A DNA stretch of 64,000 nucleotides from Aliivibrio sifiae (GCF_002954705.1 NZ_MSCO01000002.1:298496-362495); one strand, 5' to 3'. Shown: positions 17,091 to 26,944, numbered from the stretch's first letter. The notes: a model not told the origin generated them from the letters alone. Made by a program: numbers and translations.

Positions 17091-19098
17091 CCAGTTAAAG
17101 GGTGTCTCTTTCCGTTATCTATCGGTACTTTGTGTATTGATTGGGTTGGTGGCTGCTACGTTTCAATTTGATGCTGTATTGAGTTTATCTCAGCAATGGC
17201 AAGCAATAAGCCAAGCGAGTGTTGATCTCACTTTACTTGATGACTTTGATAAGATCATCTTTGTTGAGTCACAATTACCTCGTTTAATCATGGCACTTTT
17301 GGTTGGTGGAATGCTTGGATTAGTCGGTAGCTTAATGCAACAGCTGACTCAGAATGCGCTTGTTTCCCCAATGACACTTGGTACGGCATCAGGTGCGTGG
17401 CTAGCTTTGGTCATTATGAATGTGTGGTTTGCTGAATATGTGGCTGATTATGCGTCTATGGCGGCACTCGTTGGAGCCTCGCTCACGTTTGGTTTAGTCG
17501 TTGCTATTGCTGGTATTCGAAATTTATCAGGCTTACCTATCGTGCTATCTGGTATGGCTGTGAATATTTTTCTGGGTGCTGTCGCCACCGCTATTATTTT
17601 ATTAAATGAGCAATATGCAAAGAACTTGTTTATTTGGGGGGCAGGGGATCTGGCTCAGAATGGATGGGATCAAATTGTATGGTTATTACCAAAACTATCA
17701 GCCGCTGTACTTATTTTTATCTTCGCGCCTAGAGTCTTAGCATTATTACGTTTGGGTAATGTTGGCGCTGCGGCTCGTGGGCTTAATGTTATTCCTGCTT
17801 TCTTTGGGTTATTTACTGTTGGTTTGTGGCTGGTTGCTTCTTCGATTACAGTGGTTGGCGTGATCAGTTTTATTGGTTTACTTGCACCGAATATTGCGCG
17901 TCATTTAGGAGCTAGAACTCCAAGAGATGAATTGTTCTTTAGCTTATTATTAGGCGCTACGTTATTAGTTGGTACTGATTTATTGGCGGTAGTGCTCAGT
18001 CATTACACAACAGATATGATCCCAAGTGGAACAGCGGCGGCATTCATTGGCGCACCTGCACTTATTTGGTTTACTCGAAGAAACATGAACTCGCAAGATC
18101 AACTGTCGATCAGTTTACCAAAAGGGAAATCGTATTTACCAACAGGGTTAATTACATCATTGATTGTGGGTCTTGTGGTCGTCGCGGTTTTAGCGGTTGT
18201 GATAACAAAAGATTCAACCCAAACACTTCATCCGTGGGTAATGATGATCCCAAGTGAGTTCAGTTGGGAGTTAAAATGGCCAAGGCTACTTACCTCTTTA
18301 TCTGCAGGGGCTGGATTGGCCGTTGCAGGCGTATTATTGCAACGATTGATTTATAATCCTTTAGCAAGTCCTGATATTTTAGGTATCTCAGCGGGAGCGA
18401 CATTAAGCTTAATTGGTGGCAGCGTTTTTTTAGGGTTTAATATCTTTGAAGCCGCGCCTCTTGTGGCTTTTTGTGGAAGTTTAGCGGTATTAGTGCTGTT
18501 ATTGGTGCTAGGGAAGCGTCATCAGTATGCGCCTTCGATGCTCATTCTTACTGGGATAGCATTAACGGCGTTAATCGACGCTTTAGTCCAATTTTCATTA
18601 GCAAAAGGGAATGAGGATTCATATTCATTATTGAATTGGCTTGCCGGTTCTACTTACCGAGTGTCTCCCCAATCTGCTTTTGTTTTGTTCTTTTGCGTCG
18701 TTTTATTGGTGGCTTTTGCGTTATTAACCCATCGTTGGCTAACTCTTATTTCAGCAGGTCGTTTGTTTGCACAAGCCAGAGGATTAAACGTAACTAAGAG
18801 TTTTATCGCATTGCTTATTTGTGTTGCATTACTTTGTGGGGCGGTAACTGCTACCATGGGGCCGATTGCATTTATAGGCTTACTTGCTCCCCATATGGCG
18901 GTTCTTTTTGGGGCGAAAAAAGCATTTGAACAGATTGTCGTAGCGGCATTAATTGGCGCTTGGTTAATGGTGATTGCTGATTGGTTAGGTCAGCATATTT
19001 TATTTCCATCTCAAGTGGCAGCAGGAACGTTAGTGTCAGTGATTGGTGGTATTTACTTTATTGGGTTGCTGATAAAAGGCCAACGCTCTACACATTAA
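17083..19098 (+). CDS. fhuB: Double-length ferric hydroxamate permease FhuB
   Basis: About 671 residues, formed by two tandem copies of the FecCD-type permease (roughly residues 10-335 and 350-671). Both halves have the FIGLLAP motif that contacts the ATPase. Such internal duplication is the hallmark of FhuB, since most iron permeases are single-length dimers. ATG at 17083 overlaps the fhuD stop; an in-frame ATG at 17068 is the alternative. No terminator was found after it, so transcription may continue into the TonB cluster. Confidence 0.94.
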   Translation: MSSQLKGVSFRYLSVLCVLIGLVAATFQFDAVLSLSQQWQAISQASVDLTLLDDFDKIIFVESQLPRLIMALLVGGMLGLVGSLMQQLTQNALVSPMTLGTASGAWLALVIMNVWFAEYVADYASMAALVGASLTFGLVVAIAGIRNLSGLPIVLSGMAVNIFLGAVATAIILLNEQYAKNLFIWGAGDLAQNGWDQIVWLLPKLSAAVLIFIFAPRVLALLRLGNVGAAARGLNVIPAFFGLFTVGLWLVASSITVVGVISFIGLLAPNIARHLGARTPRDELFFSLLLGATLLVGTDLLAVVLSHYTTDMIPSGTAAAFIGAPALIWFTRRNMNSQDQLSISLPKGKSYLPTGLITSLIVGLVVVAVLAVVITKDSTQTLHPWVMMIPSEFSWELKWPRLLTSLSAGAGLAVAGVLLQRLIYNPLASPDILGISAGATLSLIGGSVFLGFNIFEAAPLVAFCGSLAVLVLLLVLGKRHQYAPSMLILTGIALTALIDALVQFSLAKGNEDSYSLLNWLAGSTYRVSPQSAFVLFFCVVLLVAFALLTHRWLTLISAGRLFAQARGLNVTKSFIALLICVALLCGAVTATMGPIAFIGLLAPHMAVLFGAKKAFEQIVVAALIGAWLMVIADWLGQHILFPSQVAAGTLVSVIGGIYFIGLLIKGQRSTH

Positions 19099-19171
19099 CA
19101 ATAGACGTTCAATAATGGCTAGCCTTGCATTGATATTGGCTAGATGAATTTAATTAATTAGCGATTTGATT

Positions 19172-19942
19172 ATGATAAAAATGACGAAGAAAGCATGGCT
19201 ATTGGTCATGATGGCACAACCAATGGCGGTATATGCCAGCGATTTAGGAACGGCTCAAGCCATTCAAAATAAGACCAATACGGCTTCTGCTCAAAGCCAG
19301 GCTCGTATTAGTCATAGTGCCGATTCTACTTTATCGTTGCGTGCTGATATTGAGCAACTGGAAGAAGAAGTTAAAAACCTCGATGTTTACCGCAAGCATT
19401 TAGAGGCATTAGTAAAAGATCAACACAGTGAATTGAGTAATATTGATCAGCAAATTTCAGACATTGAACAAACTCGTCAGGGGGTTGTGCCTTTGATGTA
19501 TAAAATGATTGATGGTTTAAAACAAACAGTTAAAAACGACAAACCTATTCGTATTGAACAGCGCAATCTTCGCATTGAAAAGCTAGAGACCATGATGACA
19601 GTGGCGAATGTCAGTGATGCTGAGAAGTATCGTCGTATTTTAGAAGCGTATCAAATCGAACTGGATTACGGCATTAAGTTGGGTGTTTACCAAGATAAAA
19701 TTACGCTTGATGATGATAAAACCATTGAAGCTAATATTTTGTATTTAGGTCGAATTTCTTTAATTGCATGTAATTTTAATCAAGACAAATATTGGGCTTG
19801 GGATCAAAAAGAAAAGGCATGGAGATTATTAGATTCGTCACTTAATTCGGATCTTAATCATGCGTATGCCGTCGCGAATAAAGAGGTAGCCCCAAGCTTA
19901 CTTACGTTGCCTGTGTCACTGAATATTACTGAGGAGAAATAA
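19172..19942 (+). CDS. DUF3450 periplasmic protein of a TonB2-type cluster
   Basis: This 256-residue protein has a signal peptide (cut after VYA, about residue 18) and a long coiled coil (about 45-110, LRADIEQLEEEVKNLD). The C-terminus reads YLGRISLIACNFNQDKYWAWD, a pattern of the DUF3450 family. DUF3450 proteins usually precede ExbB-like genes in marine gamma-proteobacterial TonB2 operons; the exact role is unknown, possibly a periplasmic brace. Chosen start ATG 19172; a TTG six bases upstream is not needed. One base separates it from the next gene. Confidence 0.82.
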   Translation: MIKMTKKAWLLVMMAQPMAVYASDLGTAQAIQNKTNTASAQSQARISHSADSTLSLRADIEQLEEEVKNLDVYRKHLEALVKDQHSELSNIDQQISDIEQTRQGVVPLMYKMIDGLKQTVKNDKPIRIEQRNLRIEKLETMMTVANVSDAEKYRRILEAYQIELDYGIKLGVYQDKITLDDDKTIEANILYLGRISLIACNFNQDKYWAWDQKEKAWRLLDSSLNSDLNHAYAVANKEVAPSLLTLPVSLNITEEK

Positions 19943-19943
19943 G

Positions 19944-21305
19944 ATGAATTACGTATCCACACTTCTTAGTGTTTGCTTATTAAGCCTTTCTTTTTCAGTT
20001 GCAGCTCAAGGTGATTTAGCAAGCAGTGCACAAGCTCAAAATAAAGCACAAAAGTCGCATGATGTGCAGCGAGAATCGGGGTTTAAGCAAACAGAGAAAA
20101 CGTATCTACAACAGAAAAAAGAACTTGCTGAACGAAAACGCCAAGTTCAAAAAAAGATTAATGCATTGACGAAAACCTTCAGTGAAAATGAAGGGCTATT
20201 AGCAAAACGAGAAGAGAAACTGCGCTTAGATACTGGCAGTTTAGGTGAATTGTTTGGTGTGGTTCGTCAAGCAGCGAAAGAATTGAAAAGTGAAAATCAA
20301 ACCAGTGTTACCGGTGCGGATCATCTTCAATACTCACAAGCGGTAAACACCATCGTATCTGCTAAAACGTTGCCAACCTTGTCACAGTTAACTGAATTAT
20401 GGATGAGCATGGATGAACAAATCCAGGCCAGTGGTGAACTGAAAAAAATTAATACCAATGTGATTGATGGTGAAGGTCAAATCGCTTCTCAAGTGTCGTA
20501 TCGCTTAGGATCGATAGGCTTAATTGCCGATCAAGGCTACTTGAATTGGAATGGCACACGTAAAGACGCCACTTATTATGTTAAGCAACCAGATAATGGC
20601 CCAAGCTTGAGTTCACTGTCTGATCTTGCAAGTGGTGATATGGAAACCATGGTTGTCGATCCGTCTCGTGGCTTCATGATAGACCAACTGGCATTAACAC
20701 CAACCTTGGTTGAAAGACTCCAAGCCGGTGGTGTTGTAGGTAAAATCATTCTTGCGTTATTAACGTTAGGATTGGTGATTGCGATTTTCCGAGGCGTTAA
20801 ATTAGCGATTATTCAACAACAAATAAAAACACAGTTGAAGAATCCAGAAGATCCAACAGACAACCCGTTAGGCCGAGTATTATCTGTTTACGATGAAGAA
20901 AAACACCGTAGTGTTGAGTCATTAGAATTGCGTTTATTAGAAGCGATTGTTGATGAGCAACAAGGGTTAGAAAAAGGGCTTTCAATGCTGAAATTACTTG
21001 CAGCCCTTGCGCCAATGCTTGGTTTGTTAGGTACAGTTACTGGCATGATTGAAACATTCCAAGTGATCACTCAGTTTGGGAATGGAGATCCAAAAGTGAT
21101 GGCTGGAGGGATCTCGATGGCATTGGTCACCACCGTTCTTGGTTTGGTTGCTGCAATGCCGTTGTTGTTTGCTCATAATATTTTAAGCACTCAAGCTGAG
21201 AATATACGTAGTATTCTAGAGAAACAAGGCATTGGTTTAGTCGCAATACAGGCAGAAAAGCAACCGCAGTCGACAGTGAAAACAACGGTAGGAAGTAACA
21301 TTTAA
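19944..21305 (+). CDS. Extended ExbB-like TonB2 system protein (TtpC type)
   Basis: A 453-residue protein with a signal peptide (cut near AAQG), a charged coiled-coil periplasmic region of about 240 residues, one membrane segment near 265-285, and a C-terminal MotA/TolQ/ExbB domain with LAALAPMLGLLGTVTGMIETF and ALVTTVLGLVAAMPLLF. This domain order matches TtpC, the extra subunit of Vibrio TonB2 systems required for siderophore uptake through that system. It follows DUF3450 and overlaps exbB by one base. Confidence 0.88.
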   Translation: MNYVSTLLSVCLLSLSFSVAAQGDLASSAQAQNKAQKSHDVQRESGFKQTEKTYLQQKKELAERKRQVQKKINALTKTFSENEGLLAKREEKLRLDTGSLGELFGVVRQAAKELKSENQTSVTGADHLQYSQAVNTIVSAKTLPTLSQLTELWMSMDEQIQASGELKKINTNVIDGEGQIASQVSYRLGSIGLIADQGYLNWNGTRKDATYYVKQPDNGPSLSSLSDLASGDMETMVVDPSRGFMIDQLALTPTLVERLQAGGVVGKIILALLTLGLVIAIFRGVKLAIIQQQIKTQLKNPEDPTDNPLGRVLSVYDEEKHRSVESLELRLLEAIVDEQQGLEKGLSMLKLLAALAPMLGLLGTVTGMIETFQVITQFGNGDPKVMAGGISMALVTTVLGLVAAMPLLFAHNILSTQAENIRSILEKQGIGLVAIQAEKQPQSTVKTTVGSNI

Positions 21306-21838
21306 TGGCAATATCATGGCTATCTAATTGGCTTGATATATTACTGCAATTTATGGCACAAGGTGGTCATATTTTGTGGTGGCTGGCAGGGGTTGTCGTT
21401 GTATGTTGGTTATTTGTTGTTGAGCGCGTGATATATCTTGGTTTTTATTTTCCAAAACGCCGTCAAGAATGGATAACACTATGGCATCAACGCAGTGAAC
21501 ATGAATCTTGGTATGCCCATGCGATTCGTGACAGTTGGTTAAATCAGGCCCACATAGAATTAAATCAGAACTTAAACCTAATCAAATGGTTAGTATCAAT
21601 TTGTCCAATGTTAGGATTATTAGGTACTGTGACTGGAATGATCTCTGTTTTTGATGTGATGGCAACATTAGGCAGTAGCCAACCGAAACTTATGGCCTCA
21701 GGCATCTCACTGGCTACGCTACCAACGATGGCGGGTATGGTTGCCGCTCTTGCTGGATTGTTTGTTCATGCACGTTTAGCAAAGACGTGTCGTTTACGTG
21801 AATTGAAGTTAGAAAAATCATTAAGGAGTCCAACATGA
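21305..21838 (+). CDS. exbB: ExbB2 proton-channel subunit
   Basis: This 177-residue inner-membrane protein has three membrane segments. The ExbB/TolQ core motif CPMLGLLGTVTGMISVF lies at about residues 99-115, with LATLPTMAGMVAALAGLF further on. It forms the proton-driven motor with ExbD and energises TonB. The start ATG overlaps the preceding stop by one base; the stop overlaps the exbD start by four. Confidence 0.93.
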   Translation: MAISWLSNWLDILLQFMAQGGHILWWLAGVVVVCWLFVVERVIYLGFYFPKRRQEWITLWHQRSEHESWYAHAIRDSWLNQAHIELNQNLNLIKWLVSICPMLGLLGTVTGMISVFDVMATLGSSQPKLMASGISLATLPTMAGMVAALAGLFVHARLAKTCRLRELKLEKSLRSPT

Positions 21839-22239
21839 GACTCGGAAGACGCGATACAAAAACAGAAGAAGCTCAAATTGATTTAACGTCAATGCTGGAT
21901 ATTGTCTTTATCATGCTGATTTTTTTCATTGTGACGAGTTCGTTTGTACGTGAATCAGGGGTTGAAGTGAATCGGCCTCAAGCATCCAATGTAACAAGCC
22001 AGAAAGACGCAGGCATCTTTGTTGGCATTGATGCATCAAATGATATTTACATCGATAAACGAATAATAGATGTAGAGCGTGTACAAGCGACGTTAGAGCA
22101 TCTGTTATTAGAGCAACCTGATGCTTCACTTGTGATCCAAGCGGATAAGCATGCGTATAACGGTACGGTAGTTAAAGTGATGGATGCGGCAAAAGGGGCG
22201 GGCGTGAAGCAAATAGCATTGGCAGCGGAGAAGCGATAG
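21835..22239 (+). CDS. exbD: ExbD2 motor subunit
   Basis: A 134-residue ExbD/TolR protein with one membrane helix that holds the critical aspartate in LTSMLDIVFIMLIFFIVTSS, followed by a periplasmic domain (VVKVMDAAKGAGVKQIALA). It works with ExbB to couple proton flow to TonB. ATGA overlap with exbB and a 1-base overlap with tonB show tight translational coupling. Confidence 0.94.
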   Translation: MRLGRRDTKTEEAQIDLTSMLDIVFIMLIFFIVTSSFVRESGVEVNRPQASNVTSQKDAGIFVGIDASNDIYIDKRIIDVERVQATLEHLLLEQPDASLVIQADKHAYNGTVVKVMDAAKGAGVKQIALAAEKR

Positions 22240-22862
22240 TGTTTAGGTTACTAATGGCGTTACCTATAGCTGTCGCTATCAGTATTGCCTTATTTTCAAT
22301 GATGGCATGGATGGTCGACAATGGTAACCAAGGAAAACCAGAAGCCAGCGAAAATCTAAGCTTTACAATGATGATGGTTGAACCTGAAAGTGAGCTTCAA
22401 CGTCGTCAGCGTTCTGCTCCTGAGCAGCCTAAACCGCCAGAATTACCACCAGAAACGAAAGTATCCCAGTCGCAATCAGAGATGTCTTCGGTGATGTCTG
22501 TAACGCCAATGTCTTTGGCTGGTTTAGATACGGCGATTAACGGATTAAAAATAAGCGCTCCAACGTCGTTTGGAAGTTTTACGACGAACCAACAGGCAAT
22601 GCCATTGTATCGCGTAGAACCACGATACCCGAGTAGAGCATTAAAACGTAAAATTGAAGGCTACGTTATTATGTCTTTTTCTATTGATGAAACAGGCGAA
22701 CCTTTTGATATCGAAGTCAAAGGAGCGGAGCCAAAACGAATATTTGATCGTGATGCGGTTCGGGCACTAAAACAATGGAAGTACCAACCTAAATTGGTAG
22801 AAGGAAAAGCCATTGTTCAGCAGAATCAAACCGTTAGACTGGAGTTTAAATTAGCCAAATGA
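22239..22862 (+). CDS. tonB: TonB2-type energy transducer
   Basis: A 207-residue TonB with GTG start, one N-terminal membrane anchor (about 5-27), a short proline-rich spacer (QPKPPELPPETK) and the C-terminal domain VEPRYPSRALKRKIEGYVI ... AVRALKQWKYQP. The spacer is shorter than in E. coli TonB, as in Vibrio TonB2. It links the ExbBD motor to outer-membrane receptors, most obviously the FhuA-like receptor next door. Confidence 0.93.
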   Translation: MFRLLMALPIAVAISIALFSMMAWMVDNGNQGKPEASENLSFTMMMVEPESELQRRQRSAPEQPKPPELPPETKVSQSQSEMSSVMSVTPMSLAGLDTAINGLKISAPTSFGSFTTNQQAMPLYRVEPRYPSRALKRKIEGYVIMSFSIDETGEPFDIEVKGAEPKRIFDRDAVRALKQWKYQPKLVEGKAIVQQNQTVRLEFKLAK

Positions 22863-24028
22863 TAAAAAATATCGCACTAATGGCTCTTTTTACCTTGTTT
22901 TGCAATGGTGTGATGGCGGCGGAATTGAGCCGATATACCGTCACAAAAGTACAAAGGGCACAGAACCTTCAGCAAAATGAAAAATTAAGTGAAGCCATTG
23001 ATGTTCTTGCGGATGTTGATACATCGAAAGCCTATGATAAAGCATTCGTAGCTCGAATGTTGGGTGTGTTTTATTGGCAGAATAATCAAAAATCACAAGC
23101 GATTAAACAGCTTGATTATGCGGTTTCGAGTGGTCAATTACAGGATAAGCAAGCGTGGACAACCCGGAAAATGTTAGCCGATATCCTCTTAATGGAGCAA
23201 AAGTATAAAGCAGCGCTACCCCATTATTATCAATTGGTTAAAACGGTACCAAAGAGTGAGAAAGGGGATGAGTTATGGCTTAGGATCGCTCAGGTCCATT
23301 ATCAGAGCTCAGAGTTTACACCAACCCTTAAAGCGATTGGTCGATATGAATCGTACCGAAAACCAGATGAATTGACGCCATTGTCTTTGAAGTTTGGTGC
23401 GCAAGTTCAACTTAAGCAATGGAAGCAAGTTATTCCTACTTTAGAGCGCCTGATTGTACTACAGCCTGAGAAATTAACGTGGTGGCGTCAATTAGTTACG
23501 GTTCACTTGCAGTTAGGTCAAACCAAGCAAGCATTGAATGTATTAGTGTTAGCGGATATCAACAAATTATCTCTTCCTGAACAAGACATTAAATTGTTGG
23601 CTCAGCTATACGCAAAACAAGGTATTCCAGAAAAAGCTGCACAGACATTAGGACGCTTATCAACGGCAAATACTGATGTTGATTTATTAGTAGAGCAAGC
23701 CGTGCATTGGCAAAATGCGAAAGAGTGGGATAAATCTATTCAATTCTGGAGTAAAGCCGCAAAAATATCGTCTCGTTATTACTGGCAAGAATCTCAATTA
23801 CTTTTGCAGCAAAAACACTATGAAGCGGCTTTGAGATCGTTAAATAAAGTGAAGGATCCTAAGAAAAAACAAGCGGTGTTATTGGCGAAGGTAAAAGCGT
23901 ATTACAAACTGGATCGCTTAGAAGAAGGGTTGATTAATGCGAAAAAAGCCAATGATATATTCGCCTCTAATGAGACGAAGGGCTGGGTTAAATACTTATC
24001 TAATTTGAGGCGATTAGAATCGCAATAA
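22859..24028 (+). CDS. TPR-repeat protein of the TonB2 cluster
   Basis: This 389-residue protein has a signal peptide (cut near MAAEL, about residue 20) and many tetratricopeptide-like helices across the rest (AIDVLADVD, ALPHYYQLVKTVPKSEKGDELW, ALNVLVLAD). It is therefore a periplasmic scaffold. TPR genes close many TonB2 clusters; its partner is not known. It overlaps tonB by four bases and ends at a strong bidirectional terminator, which marks the end of the iron operon. Confidence 0.85.
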   Translation: MIKNIALMALFTLFCNGVMAAELSRYTVTKVQRAQNLQQNEKLSEAIDVLADVDTSKAYDKAFVARMLGVFYWQNNQKSQAIKQLDYAVSSGQLQDKQAWTTRKMLADILLMEQKYKAALPHYYQLVKTVPKSEKGDELWLRIAQVHYQSSEFTPTLKAIGRYESYRKPDELTPLSLKFGAQVQLKQWKQVIPTLERLIVLQPEKLTWWRQLVTVHLQLGQTKQALNVLVLADINKLSLPEQDIKLLAQLYAKQGIPEKAAQTLGRLSTANTDVDLLVEQAVHWQNAKEWDKSIQFWSKAAKISSRYYWQESQLLLQQKHYEAALRSLNKVKDPKKKQAVLLAKVKAYYKLDRLEEGLINAKKANDIFASNETKGWVKYLSNLRRLESQ

Positions 24029-24035
24029 AAGAGTT

Positions 24036-24068
24036 AAAATGGAAGGTTAGTGATAGCCTTCCATTTTT
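24036..24068. terminator. Bidirectional terminator, end of the TonB cluster
   Basis: AAAATGGAAGG and CCTTCCATTTT form an 11-bp stem with a 10-base loop and T/A runs on both sides. It separates the convergent TPR and PHP genes. Confidence 0.9.
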
Positions 24069-24084
24069 ATATATCGGTTTAGAA

Positions 24085-24834
24085 CTATTGCGTTAGTGCT
24101 TCAAATTCTGTAATCGGCGCTCGCCCACGCAAAGCAAGAAAGCTTAAAAATTGCTTAGGTGTATGAGTAATAATTTTATCTAATGGGAAGTTAACGGCAT
24201 CAATAAGCTGTTCTACTTTCTCAAATTTACCAATATCCTCACAAAAGTGCGCATCACTGCCAGTCGTGATAAAAGCGCCTAATTCTTTTGCTGTTTTTGC
24301 TATTTCATAACAACGATCAATACTTCCTATTCGACTTCCCCCTTTAAGAGACGTGTTATTAATTTCAATCGCTACTTTATGATCGGCAGCACACTGAATT
24401 ACCTTTTTAAAGTCAAAATCAAAGTTTGGGTTGCCCAAGTGACCTAAGGCATCAACTCTACCTGATTTTATAATCTTGATTAATGCTTGGGTGTGTACTA
24501 GCTTATTTGTAGGAGAAAAAACAGGTTCATGGAAGCTTGCGATAACCCAATCGAGGTTTTGGTCAACGGAAGGTGGAATATCAATATCGCCTTCTATATT
24601 GCGAATGTTTACTTCGCAGCCTCTGATAATAGCTACACCATGAAGAAAGCGAGGAAGAACGCGTTGGTTGCTAAAAAACCAGTAATGAGGGGCGCCAGGC
24701 ATCAAAGAAGCATGGTCTGTCGTGCAAAACATTGGCAAGCCAAGCAGAGAGGCTGAAAAAGCGTTTTCACTGATGGTACTGTAAGCGTGACCGCTAGCGT
24801 AGGTATGAGTATGGGTATCTACTTGAATGCGCAT
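24085..24834 (-). CDS. ycdX: PHP-domain phosphatase/hydrolase YcdX-like
   Basis: A 249-residue PHP-superfamily protein. The metal-binding motifs are [13 protein letters not shown] at the N-terminus, TTDHASLM, the GCEVNI glutamate, SFHEP, LGHLGNP and TGSDAHF near residue 195. The layout matches E. coli YcdX, a three-zinc phosphatase linked to swarming. It is a single gene. The start is ATG at 24834 with GGAG upstream (read on minus). Confidence 0.9.
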   Translation of the reverse strand: MRIQVDTHTHTYASGHAYSTISENAFSASLLGLPMFCTTDHASLMPGAPHYWFFSNQRVLPRFLHGVAIIRGCEVNIRNIEGDIDIPPSVDQNLDWVIASFHEPVFSPTNKLVHTQALIKIIKSGRVDALGHLGNPNFDFDFKKVIQCAADHKVAIEINNTSLKGGSRIGSIDRCYEIAKTAKELGAFITTGSDAHFCEDIGKFEKVEQLIDAVNFPLDKIITHTPKQFLSFLALRGRAPITEFEALTQ

Positions 24835-24977
24835 TTGTTTTCTCCATTAAACAACAATGCGGTTAGTATAACTTATTTTTGCAACTTTTAGCTTTGACAT
24901 TTGTCTGACAAAGTGTACGAAAAAGAGAACTATTATTCACACTGTTGATGTGAAACGTAATATACATGGAGTTTTTT

Positions 24978-25157
24978 ATGATTAGCACAGAAATATTAAA
25001 GAGTGAGTTAAACGAACTCACGGTATACCAACTGCGAAGCCTTCAATATGCGATCGCTAAAAAGTTAGAGGAAAAAGCAGCAGCTAAAACTAAATCAGAA
25101 AATGCACTGCTTACTGATGAAGAACTGGATATGCTAGCAGAAGTAATGAGAAGTTGA
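24978..25157 (+). CDS. Small charged protein of unknown function
   Basis: A 59-residue protein starting MISTEILKSELNELTVYQLR. An ATG 12 bases upstream is in frame, but GGAG sits six bases before 24978, which decides this start. The sequence is helical and lysine/glutamate-rich with no membrane segment or cysteine, and ends LTDEELDMLAEVMRS. Upstream there are a TTGACA (24894-24899), a TTTGTC-T-GACAAA palindrome and a TTCACA-N7-TGTGAA inverted repeat (24936-24954), suggesting regulated expression. No family was recognised. Confidence 0.65.
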   Translation: MISTEILKSELNELTVYQLRSLQYAIAKKLEEKAAAKTKSENALLTDEELDMLAEVMRS

Positions 25158-25340
25158 TTTTCACATGATCTAAACTTCTCTTTTCTGCTGTTGATTTAAA
25201 CCATTATGCCTTTTGTTCATTCGCTGCTTTATCAGTCTTGATGTATTACAAAGTAATAGCAGTTTTTCCTTTCTTTCAAATTCTAAATTAAGCGACCCTC
25301 ATGCAGAATCGCCTTATCTAGATGCTATAAAGCGACTTTC

Positions 25341-25961
25341 TCACCCTACAAATAACCAAATCGCAACGCCAATCATTAAGCTGCCTGAAATACGGTTCAT
25401 TATTTTTACATTATTTGAATGCCCTAATGCGCGCTTAAGGCCTTTACCGCCAGCAGCATAGAGTGTCATACATAAAAATTCACAGACTAAAATAATAGAG
25501 ACAAGAGCAACTAACTGCGGTCCAATTGGATTACTTCCATCAATGAACGGAGGAAGTAATGAAACCATGAAAGCCCAGCCTTTAGGGTTTGCTATTGCAG
25601 TGACAAAACCTTGTACCACTAAATCCCAGTCTTTACCCTTAGGGGCGTCTGTTTGTTCGGCGCTCATGGCTAACTTGCCTCTTGAACGCCACATTTGAAT
25701 CCCAATATAAGCAAGGTAACTTGCGCCAAGGGCTTTAAATATAGTAAAGAGCCATGGATAATTTAGCATAATAGCGGCAACGCCTAAGACTGCAGCTACC
25801 GCGACAACAGCAACGCCAACTAATTCTCCCATCATCATCCAGAGTGTACGTTTGTAACCAATGCTCATTCCTAAGCTAAGTGCTAATGTCATACACATGC
25901 CTGGAGTAACAGAAACGAAGAAAAAGGTAGGGATAAAAGCCCATAAAATTGCAGTATTCAT
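25341..25961 (-). CDS. LysE/RhtB-family amino-acid exporter
   Basis: This 206-residue membrane protein has about six hydrophobic segments. The LysE/RhtB N-terminal pattern FFFVSVTPGMCMTLALSLGMSIGYKRT and the mid-protein NPKGWAFMVSLLPPF are typical. It probably exports an amino acid or related metabolite; the substrate is not predictable. A LysR gene lies 110 bp upstream on the same strand. The 25158-25340 gap between it and the small gene holds nothing clear. Confidence 0.88.
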   Translation of the reverse strand: MNTAILWAFIPTFFFVSVTPGMCMTLALSLGMSIGYKRTLWMMMGELVGVAVVAVAAVLGVAAIMLNYPWLFTIFKALGASYLAYIGIQMWRSRGKLAMSAEQTDAPKGKDWDLVVQGFVTAIANPKGWAFMVSLLPPFIDGSNPIGPQLVALVSIILVCEFLCMTLYAAGGKGLKRALGHSNNVKIMNRISGSLMIGVAIWLFVG

Positions 25962-26071
25962 TTGTGTCTATTTAGTTTAAAGAGATAATCAAAACAGAGT
26001 ACGAATATTAAGGTTAAAATCAATATAAATGTTCGTTCATAATATGAAACTTGTTAATAGTGTTACACACG

Positions 26072-26944
26072 TCAACTTAGTTTACTCTTTAGATACTTAA
26101 TAAAAAGCTGCGTTCGTGTGTGTTCGTAATCTAATGTCGGATAATAAGCATTAACCAAGGTGTGATCGGTTGTAAATTCGGGAAGTACAGCGACGAGATT
26201 TCCTGATTGAATATCATCCCTCAGCATTTGTTTACTTGTGAGTAATATACCCATGCCTCGTTTAGCTGCATGAAACAACGCCTCTGGATTCGTGGTAGCA
26301 AAGTTACCACGTAAAGTAATGCGTTTTCCGTTTGATAATTTTACTTCTCTAACAGGACGTTCACCCCATATAAGCATATTGTGGCGCTTGAGATCATTAA
26401 GGTTAGCTGGCATTCCTTTTTTTTCAATGTATTCCTTAGAGGCAAAAAAACCAGAATGGTGCTCAAAAAGTGGCGTAGATTTATAGCTAAATGTATTTAA
26501 TTGCTCTAATTCACGGCTAATAAAAACATCAATATTACTTTCAGGAACTTGTCCCGGTAATGTAGTAATTAATTGAACCTTAATTTTAGGGTAAGTAACC
26601 AAAAATTCGTCTAAATATTGAATGATAAATTTAGAACCAACAGCAAGGGTAGCGCCTATTTTTAATAACCCCGTAGGAGTTTGGTTAATTGCGCGAGTTT
26701 CATCGACAAGGTGTTGCCATTGATCAAGCTGCAAGCGTGCTCGTTGATAAAATAAAATACCCGCATCGGTCTGGTGTACTGAACGAGTGGTTCGAGTTAA
26801 TAGCTGCACTCCAACTCGTTCTTCAAGCCAATTTATGCGTTTACTGATGGCTGATCCTGATGTATTTAGTACTAAAGCCGCGGCATTAAAGCTGCCTTCC
26901 TCAACAACTTTAATATAACTTCTAACACTTTCAATCCAATCCAT
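26072..26944 (-). CDS. LysR-family transcriptional regulator
   Basis: A 290-residue regulator. The start at 26944 (MDWIESVRSYIKVVEEG) has AAGGAA six bases upstream; an in-frame ATG 18 codons earlier lacks this. The N-terminal winged HTH (AALVLNTSGSAISKRINWLE) is followed by a LysR substrate domain. It is divergent from the Bcr-type efflux gene, with the palindrome TCAATC-N5-GATTGA between them, so it most likely controls that gene and perhaps itself. Confidence 0.9.
   Translation of the reverse strand: MDWIESVRSYIKVVEEGSFNAAALVLNTSGSAISKRINWLEERVGVQLLTRTTRSVHQTDAGILFYQRARLQLDQWQHLVDETRAINQTPTGLLKIGATLAVGSKFIIQYLDEFLVTYPKIKVQLITTLPGQVPESNIDVFISRELEQLNTFSYKSTPLFEHHSGFFASKEYIEKKGMPANLNDLKRHNMLIWGERPVREVKLSNGKRITLRGNFATTNPEALFHAAKRGMGILLTSKQMLRDDIQSGNLVAVLPEFTTDHTLVNAYYPTLDYEHTRTQLFIKYLKSKLS

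Noticed and set aside
18013-18045. TGATCC within fhuB as an ECF promoter
   Set aside because: No CGT box follows at 16 bases; chance match in coding sequence.
24936-24954. TTCACA-N7-TGTGAA as a CRP site
   Set aside because: The half sites are in reverse order to TGTGA-N6-TCACA, so it is not a CRP site, though it may bind something else.
25213-25461. Plus-strand ORF antisense to the LysE gene
   Set aside because: It mostly overlaps the well-supported LysE gene, has no ribosome site and no recognisable fold.
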